Below, one piece after another: positions 56,251-64,000 of a stretch of 64,000 nt of DNA; position 1 is the first letter of the stretch; every line of letters begins with the position of its first letter. The stretch covers positions 44,593,969-44,657,968 of the forward strand of contig NC_133538.1 of assembly GCF_048544455.1 (NCBI RefSeq), read 5' to 3'. Made by a program: the position numbers and the translations under genes. The notes beneath the pieces were generated by a model. The model worked only from the letters and a program-made list of their open reading frames with translations. It was not told where the DNA came from and did not search any database. The stretch comes from Silene latifolia. Lineage: Eukaryota; Streptophyta; Magnoliopsida; Caryophyllales; Caryophyllaceae.

Positions 56251-56610
56251 TAGGGGTGTTCACCGGTCCAAAACCGGACCGGACCGGACCGGACCGGATG
56301 AACCCGCGGACCGGATTACCACATATCCCAAGACCGCGGACCGGACCGGTTAGAAGGGGACCCGGACCGGACCGGACCGGAACCCTTTAGGTCCGGTTTT
56401 TTCCGGGTTTGGACCGGACCGGTACTAATTTATAAGGCAAATTTATTTTTATTTTTTAATGTGGACCGGACCGGACCGGACCGGAGACCGGTCACCATAT
56501 TTTTTGGGACCCGGAGACCGGACCGGTATGTATCCGGTCTGGACCGGACCGGACCGGACGGTCCGGGTCGGTCCGGTTTGCCGGTCCGGACCACTTTTTG
56601 TTCACCCCTA
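56251..56610. mobile_element. hAT-type MITE rich in GGACC/CCGGT
   Basis: Starts TAGGGGTGTTCACC and ends TGTTCACCCCTA, with a perfect 8-bp duplication GTTCAAAG at 56243-56250 and 56611-56618. The 360-bp body consists largely of GGACCGG/CCGGTCC repeats in both orientations and can fold on itself. An 8-bp duplication and TAGGGG ends are hAT traits. It has no coding capacity. Confidence 0.85.
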
Positions 56611-56618
56611 GTTCAAAG

Positions 56619-57004
56619 TCATCAAAGAAAAATCCTACCAAATGTCTTATGGCTCACTTCATTGATTCAGATTCAGACAATGAGGTAAATGATCTCAAGA
56701 AAGAAAATCTGCGAAAATTATCCCACTCATCCCATTAACATGTTTAATCAATTATTATAATGCTTATTTGATGAGTCGATTTATGACATGAAGGATGATG
56801 AATACCGCGATTTCAGGTGCTGTTTTAGATATAAAATTTGGTCCTTTTATTTGTCTTAAACATAAGTTAATTGTTTATGAAATAATCAATTGATTTGCTT
56901 GTTTATTTGCTTTGTTTCTAATAGCATGTTTTGAATTATCACATGTCACTTGTGTGAGACCTGACTTGACCTAGATTAGGCCTTGCAATATCCTCCTCAT
57001 TTAG
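56619..57004. other. Intergenic sequence without recognised features
   Basis: AT-rich sequence between the MITE and the LINE. No gene or repeat is recognised. Confidence 0.5.
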
Positions 57005-58420
57005 ACCGTGTATGGTATACCCATAGAAGTTTGGAGGTGCTTCGGGGAGAAAGGGGTCGAATGGGTAACCATGCTCTTCAACAAGATTTGGAGGAGCAAC
57101 AAGATGCCATCGGCTTGGAGGAGAAGCACTCTTGTCCCTTTGTACAAGAACAAAGGTGATGTTCAAGAGTGTTCCAATTATCGGGGAATTAAACTTATGA
57201 GTCATACGATGAAGTTATGGGAGCGGGTAATCGAGCAAAGGCTTAGGATATGTGTAGACATCTCGGATAACCAATTTGGATTTATGCCCGGGAGATCGAC
57301 TATGGATGCGATTTTTATCATGAGACAGTTGATGGAACACCATCGGGACAAGAAGAAGGACTTGCATATGGTTTTATTGACTTGGAAAAGGCATATGATA
57401 GGGTACCAAGAGAATTACTTTGTTGGGCTTTGGCGAGAAAGGGTGTGTCGCGAAAATATATTGACCTCATAAAGGACATGTATGAGGGGGCTAGTGCAAG
57501 TGTTCGCACTAATGTTGGGAGAACGGAAGAATTTCCCATTACCATCGGGGTGCATCAAGGTTCCGCACTTAGTCCTTTTCTCTTTGCTATAGTTATGGAT
57601 GAGTTGACAAAGGATATTCAGGACGACATCCCTTGGTGTATGATGTTTGCTGATGATATTGTGTTGATTGATGAGACAAAAGAGGGGGTGGAGAGAAAGT
57701 TGGAATTGTGGAGGCAGACTTTAGAGACTCGTGGGTTTAGGTGAGCGGGAGTAAGACGAGTATTTGAGGTGTCAGTTCACTAAGGTGGCGGGGTTGAGAT
57801 CGACAGAGGCGGGGAGTATTATTTTCGATGGGAATGTTGTTGAGAGGTCTGATTTCTTCAGATATCTAGGATCTATTATTCAAAAAGATGGGGAGTTAGA
57901 CGGAGATGTGGCTCACAGAATTAAAGCGGGATGGTTGAAATGGAAGAGTGCTTCAGGGTTTCTATGCAATAAAGATATGCCCCAAAGATTAAAGGGAAAA
58001 TTTTATCGCACGGCAATTAGGCCTGCCTTACTTTGTGGTTCCGAGTGTTGGGCCGTGAAACATTAGCACATTCAAAAGATGAGTGTGGCGGAGATGCGCA
58101 TGTTGAGGTGGATGTGCGGACATACAAGGAAAGATCGGTTAAGGAATGAGGTGATTAGGGAAAAGGTAAAAGTGGCGCCAATAGAGGACAAGATGATGGA
58201 AAACCGACTAAGATGGTTTGGCTATGTGAGAAGGAGACCTATGGACGCACCAGTTAGGAGGCTGGAGACTTGGAGGACAGAAAAGGTCCCTAGAGGTAGA
58301 GGAAGACTGAGACAGACATGGTTGAGAGTGATAGAGCATGATATGAGATTTTTGGGGCTTGAGGAGAGTATGGTGACGGAGAGGGCACAATGGAGGGAAA
58401 GGATACATGTGGATTTTTAG
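57005..58420 (+). pseudogene. RTE-type LINE reverse transcriptase, 5'-truncated
   Basis: Frames encode IPIEVWRCFGEKGVEWVTML, the RT motifs PLYKNKGDVQECSNYRGIKL, DNQFGFMPGRSTMDAIF, then after a shift EKAYDRVPRELLCWAL, GVHQGSALSPFLFA and the active site MMFADDIVLI. The thumb and C-terminal parts follow: FRYLGSIIQKDGELDGDVAHRI, LLCGSECWAVKH, MLRWMCGHTRKDRLRNE and RRPMDAPVRRLE, ending VDF at 58420. GVHQGSALSPFLF and LRWMCGHTR are typical of plant RTE elements. Endonuclease is missing; frame changes near 57390 and 57745 and a stop at 58064-58066 disable it. Confidence 0.88.
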
Positions 58421-58813
58421 TATTTGATGTTTTTTTGACATATTTAGTGTTTTTTTATTTAATTTAAAGAAATTAAATTATTTATTCTTCTCTCCTTTAT
58501 TACACTTTTTTACCAACCACTTTCTTATAGATTTTACTTGGTTCATTCCGGATCCTTAATTCTATTTCGGTTTTTAAAAATCGTTTTAATCTTTTCTCTC
58601 AACTTAAATTTTAAGTTTCTATAAAAGAAATCCGGAATTCGATTTTAAAACCCCTAAGTTTACCTTGACTTTCCATTATATTTTCGTTCTTCCTTTTTGT
58701 TTTTCATTTTCCCTTTTTTTATTCGCATTTTGAGGCGTGCGTTCACCCATGGACGGTTCGAAAGGATGATTCATGTCAGCCGACCCCAAATCATTTTGGG
58801 ACTAAGGCTCTGA

Positions 58814-58894
<81 letters not shown>
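58421..58894 (+). repeat. RTE LINE 3' UTR and GTT microsatellite tail
   Basis: Contains GCCGACCCCAAATCATTTTG and GGGACTAAGGCTCTGATG, the usual plant RTE 3' end, followed by about 27 GTT units at 58815-58894. RTE elements typically finish in such short tandem repeats. Confidence 0.85.
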
Positions 58895-61370
58895 ATGACC
58901 CCTTGAAATTCATGCCAGAGTGATGTTGTTTCGGTCGTGTTCGGTCGTGTGTGTCGAATCTGCATTGTTTGTTTGATTGTTGGTTTTTATTGTAATTGTT
59001 GTTGTAATCTAACCACTAATGTTTGTTAGTCTATCTTATGCTAAAAAGTAAGAATATCTCTTTCCCTTATCTTAATGTTTGTTTTGCTAGAATAGCTAAT
59101 GAATCTCACATGTTAAAACAACTTTGACAAAGTAGTTTAAGTGCATTAAATTGACATAGAAATCATGTCACATGTTAGGGTTTAAAACTATATTTGCATT
59201 TCATAATTGAGATAGCTATGACATTTATTCACGACCATCATTTATTGGGGTAGAGGCCGCTATTGTAAAGGACGGGGTTAGGTGTCCTTATGGGCTTCCT
59301 AACGCGTACCATCACCACGAGCTCAATGTCACTGGTTGGCAGATCCGTTTGAAAGGCTTTGTATGGTTTCCAAGTCTTCCTAAGATTTGGTGGCGACTCT
59401 AATGAACCACGTGCGAGATCCGCGCAAATGTCAGTGGAGCGATGTCCACAACTCCACAACCACAACATCCCGTCTCATCACTACTCACGGGTCACACGCT
59501 TTACCTGTGAGCCTGCATGTCCACGTCCATTCCAACCCCGCCGTGCCTGCCTACTCAGTCAGCAGGTCCATGGCTCTTCCACATACCTATGCCTGACCAC
59601 AAATCATCAGGTCACAGTCTCGTTCTATCTGGCTAACCAATTATCTCAACAATATTTAATAACAACCCATACTCCTCCAACAACAATAATAATGATAAAA
59701 AAACAGATTATAATTTTCCACATCAGTATTAAACCATCTTAGCAATATACTTGTAAGACAACTATCAGAATTATTTAACTGGCATCCATCACAATAATAA
59801 TTCAACAGATGAGTTTATAAGAAAAATTCTTTAACCATATGACGTAATTGAATAGTTAACCTACCTTTCTCAATTACTCCAAGTAACAAGCAAATTAATC
59901 CATTTAGAAAGTCTCTTCCACAAATTTTCCTCCTACACAACAATTAAATCGTATATAATTATAATCTAATCATCTTTCTTAAAAACAAGATGTAAACTAC
60001 CCAACAAAAAACACCCATCTCGCCCCACACACACGGTCAAACCGTGACCTGTACACGGTGGTCAACGCCCCCACGAATGATAAGGTCTGTCGGTCAATGG
60101 CCGGTTAATGGTCCAATTCACGATGGTCAACAACACACAAAAATAATGTAAACAATTGATTTTAGATGAGTTTAGTTGACTTAAAATAATTAGATCTAAG
60201 CGATATAAGATTGTCTCAAAGTTGTCCAGCAAATCTCTCTTTAGCTTTAGGTTTTGGGTTTATGATGTGAATAAAAGTGATGAGTATAGTATAAGGTTTG
60301 GTAACAAGGGAAAATTCAAGACACTTAAATAAATAATTAAATAAACATGGTAATCTAGATAGCACCCACACCAAGTCCACCTCCCTTGTCCTACACTCCT
60401 AAACCGTGGGTTCCTCCTTCCTATTTTCTTTTTTCCCCCTTTTTATTTTAAGACCCTAACTAATAATTTATACGTATAATTTCCGTCTTCATAATTCTCA
60501 TACATAATAAATGTTGACCAACCAGTTGACTTTGTCTTAAAACATACTTAAAAATACAGAGTATTACACAGATTCTCATCGTTATTACTTATTTGCTTAA
60601 TTTACATTATAAGTTAATTTATCTTAAAGGTCATAAAGAAGAATGATCATGACTCTACATATTTTTAAATATTCATTACAAGGAATACTGTTTTTCTAAT
60701 ATCGATGCATGCTTCAATTCATGCACAGTTAAGGTACTTTGAATAAGTTTGATATTATAAATAAATTGGTATTTATTGTTTTGCAAGTTTCATACTGATG
60801 AATACGTAAAGAATTTTGTTCGTGCTTGTGCAGATATAATTTAGCTTGAACGGGTATGTTTTCTGAATTTGTAGCCATGAGTTATGGCTAGTCAACGTAT
60901 TTTTTTTCTAAATAAGATGCGTATAAGTGAGAAAATGAAATAGTTGAGGGGTACACATGAGAAAATCTATTAATATAATTTAGAGGGTTATAATAAGAAA
61001 AAAGAACTTCATTACTACGATAAAATCGAAACATATGATTGTAGAATTATATTAGGATTCTTTATGTAGTTGTTTGCCATAATATATTTACAATGTATAT
61101 TGTCACAGTATATTTACAATTTATATTTAGTTATCCATCCATTTCAATCAATTTTATAGATATACCTTTATTTCATCTTGCTTTTTGACATGAAGTATGG
61201 GATTTTATTCGTTTAGTACCATTAAGCGAATTGATACATACTGACAAATTATATTATTTGTAATACACTCAACGAATCGCGAATTTGTATCGAGTGTATT
61301 AGGAATTTTGTATCCTGATGTGAAGTATACAATCTAATTATCCATTCTGTTTGATACGGCAGAATGCTAG
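58895..61370. other. Intergenic DNA, no supported gene
   Basis: About 2.5 kb of AT-rich sequence. A GC-richer part at 59220-59600 includes GGTGGCGACTCTAATGAACC, which recalls some gypsy primer sites but has no LTR partner. 60890-60990 resembles the end of the repeat at 44095-44405 (GGGGTACACATGAGAAAAT). Nothing else is recognised. Confidence 0.5.
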
Positions 61371-61829
61371 ATACCTAGCAGCAAACCTAAGCTAAATATC
61401 ACCAAAGTAGTGACGGACAGCTTAGATAAAGCTGATAGCATCACTGTCTTAAAGGCATTGCAAGGAAAGGGGGTAAGAGATGGGTTTGAGTTAAACGAAA
61501 CAATAGGTGGTGCTCCTAAATGTACAGTAGAAGAATTCAAAACGTTTGTAGATTCTGTTGTTGTCAACAGGGCGTCAATTTACCCCGATAACTCAATTTT
61601 CACCTATTCTTTAACTAACGTGGTATCACACTTTCAGTCCTATTTGTTGCGCGTATATGTTCAAGGGTTTAGAAACGAATATAAAAGCATCGTAAATGAC
61701 ATTCAGTCTGATCCCGTGGTTGAGATTAATTCATATGCCATGGTAGCCGGAATTGATGGATTCATCACGGCATTTTCACAAACTGCGGCTGCATATCGAA
61801 CTAAGATTTTTTTTTTATTAATATTCTAA
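61371..61829 (+). pseudogene. Unrecognised exon-like ORF
   Basis: An open frame follows an AG at 61369-61370 and reads IPSSKPKLNITKVVTDSLDK, then ADSITVLKALQGKGVRDGF, KCTVEEFKTFVDSVVVNRAS and VEINSYAMVAGIDGFITAF, stopping at 61827-61829. No ATG occurs near its start, so it looks like an internal or last exon preceded by an intron; the codon use and absence of stops over 150 codons argue for real coding origin. I do not recognise the family. It could be a decayed gene copy or an intact exon whose partners lie in the AT-rich sequence nearby. Confidence 0.35.
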
Positions 61830-62359
61830 CGCTTTTAATTGTTTTAGATGATTATCATCTCATTCCATTTCCACTGATAATTTTCCGGAAAATTGTTGTC
61901 TAATATGAATAAGACACCTGGATACATGACCCCCGTGCTGCCAGGTCTCCTTGTTAGCCAGCTTCCGATAAAAGAGCGTCTATCAACAAATATTATTTAT
62001 AATCCAATTCTCACTAATTCATCTTTATTAGAACCACATATACCTTCCGCCGGCCAACATTCCCCCCTCCTCTTCCTTGGCAACAACACCTACCAATATT
62101 GCTTGGTTAGCTTACCTAATTCTAATTGTAATGGTTAGTAAACCCTCTTATATGCGTTCATAAATTATATTCTGGAAAATAAAGCATAGATTGTCTCTAA
62201 TTGCTGAAATGGTTTGCAGGGTGTTCACTGATTTTCAAATGAAGATTATGTGGCTGCTTTCAGGTTATAGTATGTATATTTCATAGAGACGATAGTGCAC
62301 CGGAATGCGGAGTCCGAGGGAGTGTTGGACGGTGGAGGAAAACAGCATCATATAATCGT
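61830..62359. other. Intergenic DNA, no supported gene
   Basis: Contains an 81-codon frame at 61893-62138 with no recognised similarity; may be part of the same decayed gene as 61371-61829. Not supported as a gene. Confidence 0.35.
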
Positions 62360-62628
62360 TGATATGGTCGGTTCTGTACCAAACATAATACCTAAATACA
62401 ACTAACAGAAGCTAGCAACAAGTAGGGTCGATCTCCACAAGGAGGCAAAGTATCTATCTGTAGTCCGTCTATCTATGTCACAATTGGGGGGTTTATATTT
62501 GGTTTCTAAACTAAATAAGGCTTAAGGGAAGAGCAATAAAGAAAAAGCAATAAAAGACAGAGAATGCAAGTAAGATGATCAAAAGAGAGAGAACATGTCA
62601 GGATTTCGGTTCACCATGGTAGTCCATC
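62360..62628. repeat. Athila-like LTR fragment
   Basis: Shares ordered blocks with the Athila-like LTRs at 15632 and 23544: GGGTCGATCTCCACAAGGAG (there GGGTATCGAATCCACGGGAG), a GGGGTTTRTTTG-like block, and CGGTTCACCATGG. It is a diverged relative, interrupted at 62629 by the next element. Confidence 0.55.
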
Positions 62629-64000
62629 TGTAACACCCCCATACTCCAAGTGCCTTACCAGGACCACTCAGGTATAAAGATGCTACCATCTCGGTTACCT
62701 GAGGCATGATAATCATAAGACAACGAAGAAACATACTTTATTAAACAAGTTAAGTGATTACATAACAAAACCAACTGTAAGCAAAATACAACTGTTCTCA
62801 AGCTATAAACCAACAGAAAGGAACTGTCCTAACAAACACAGCGGAAGACTAAGGACTCTGATATGTGATGACTCCATCCCCAGCTAGATCCCACGCGTAT
62901 CCAAGATATACCTGCTAAGCAACCGCTCACCACCCCGAATGGATCACCACAGTTTTTAAAACATTTAAACGGGTCGATACTAATCACACAATTTATATAC
63001 ATATCAACAATCCGATAAACAGACAGCTCACATCGTCACACATACAATCACACCAATCCCAACAATCTCAATCACCGATCATCCACCGGACCAGCCACGC
63101 GTGGGGGACCGCGGCCGTACCCACCAAATCCCCGCTCTTCATACCGAGCGATAAACCCATGTTCATTAATGTGCACATCCCCTTCCGTGGCGGGTTCCAC
63201 GAAGGGCGAAACCAGGCATGAAGCCACTCCCGCAAGTGACTCCACTCGGTAGAGAACGCATCTTGAGAACCATAGGCAACCAGTCACAATCACAATATCA
63301 ACAACCGTCTGAATCTATCAACAATGTACAATCACAATCACAATCACAGCCGCCACAAAACAATTACTATAACAAACAATCAATCTCAACACATCAACAA
63401 TCATCCCATTATGGGACTAATACGAGTAGGAAATCCTACAGTAAGCACACAATCGGACGGTCTCTCTTCACGAGTCAAAACGCTTCATCTATGAACCCTC
63501 CTCTATCATACAACATATAGAGGCTACCAAATCACATACTACACATAAACCCCCAAATCTCTAAATTAGGGTTTAACCAAATCAAAGGAAAGACAATAAA
63601 AAGGGTACATAGATCTTACCCTCGACGCAAGGAACTCAACGGTATAACCAACGACGCGAACCGACCTTCCAAACTCCGGGGGATTGCTAATTAATTATGC
63701 GATTAGAATGAAGAACTTGCTTGCTTTCTCTCTTAAACAATAATTTAGGTTTTGCAAAAGTGATTTAGAATAATGACGATAAAGCTTATATACCTTAATC
63801 GCGTAATTAACAAAACCCGAGAAAACTCCCCGTAAAACCGGCTACTCGATCGAGTAGCTAAGGTACTCGATCGAGTGCCCCCTTACTCGATCGAGTACCC
63901 ACGTTACTCGATCGAGTACCCTACAGTCGAAACTATTTTAAAACGCAACTCACCCTTACTCGACCGAGTAAGGCCTACTCGATAGAGTACCCCAAGACTT
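62629..64000 (-). repeat. LTR region related to the non-autonomous element, runs off right edge
   Basis: Begins TGTAACACCCCCATA and shares CCATCTCGGTT, GTGCACATCCCCTTCCGTGG, GGGTTCCACGAAGGGCGAAA and CACTCCCGCAAGTGAC with the LTRs at 30864 and 37485, so it is a diverged member of the same family in the same orientation. It ends with a palindrome array. The LTR end lies outside the window. Confidence 0.75.
63845..63985. repeat. Phased CTCGATCGAG array (right-edge element)
   Basis: Perfect copies start at 63845, 63866, 63886 and 63907 (spacings 21, 20 and 21 bp), followed by variants CTCGACCGAG and CTCGATAGAG. The register is the same as in the family members at 31920 and 38544 although the surrounding sequence has diverged. 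Confidence 0.9.

Noticed and set aside
56939-57205. Minus-strand ORF overlapping the RTE start
   Set aside because: Antisense to the LINE reverse transcriptase, with no recognised similarity.
58771-58965. ORF with a poly-Gln run
   Set aside because: Antisense reading of the GTT microsatellite at the RTE 3' end.
59220-59470. Possible gypsy LTR end with GGCGACTCT primer-site-like motif
   Set aside because: No LTR partner, no coding domains nearby and no TG...CA boundary could be placed.
61893-62138. 81-codon ORF
   Set aside because: Short, unrecognised and without splice or promoter context; noted only as intergenic.

Overview
This is nuclear DNA from a flowering plant, and nearly all of it is nested transposable elements. 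The evidence is a 15-exon type IB topoisomerase gene with plant-type introns, plant Ty1/copia and Ty3/gypsy LTR retrotransposons (Athila-like, Tekay-like and a TGGCGCC-primed type), RTE- and L1-type LINE fragments, and hAT and other inverted-repeat elements. I see no rRNA genes, CRISPR arrays or bacterial operons. A eudicot, perhaps Caryophyllales, would fit; that is a guess and not something the sequence proves.

Layout. 1-2639: 5' part of a minus-strand Ty3/gypsy element (LTR, primer site, gag, protease) running off the left edge and abutting a LINE scrap. 3341-27473: an old inverted-repeat DNA transposon (TSD ctaca). It now contains a young copia element (3879-8895, LTRs differing at 2 of 228 sites) and, 10 bp away, a large copia element (8906-26964, TSD tcaat). 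The large copia is split inside its RNase H domain by a minus-strand Athila-like element (about 15632-24859). About 28585-43920: a second inverted-repeat element containing a copia element (28857-42861, TSD cccta), whose protease region is split by a minus-strand element (30864-38749, TSD ccctc) that has an initiator-Met primer site, no visible pol, and an ORF resembling ATHILA ORF-1. 44415-51300: a TolB/WD40-like gene remnant broken by another copia element (44943-51049, TSD acacg) related to the 28857 element. 51819-55632: TOP1, minus strand, apparently intact; this is the only host gene that looks functional. 55700-59000: poly-T tract, hAT-type MITE (56251-56610, 8-bp TSD), and a truncated RTE LINE ending in a long GTT repeat. 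59-62 kb: mostly featureless apart from one unrecognised exon-like ORF. 62360-64000: an Athila-like LTR fragment interrupted by a relative of the 30864 element.

Most unusual signals. (1) The 10-bp palindrome CTCGATCGAG occurs in arrays whose spacing is almost always about 20-21 or 29-31 bp, in two unrelated LTR retrotransposon families, in LTRs, in non-coding interiors and inside a gag reading frame. (2) The two related copia families at 28857 and 44943 share several inverted-repeat structures that differ by compensatory changes: a leader segment complementary to the sequence just after the LTR, where a primer site belongs; an inverted repeat across the TATA box; tandem U3 hairpins; and a bulged 3' hairpin. 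(3) The large copia element carries a tRNA-like unit (A box-like, B box, T-run) in both LTRs. Coordinates and comparisons were made by eye; exact element ends may be off by a base or two, and some frameshifts may be sequencing errors.
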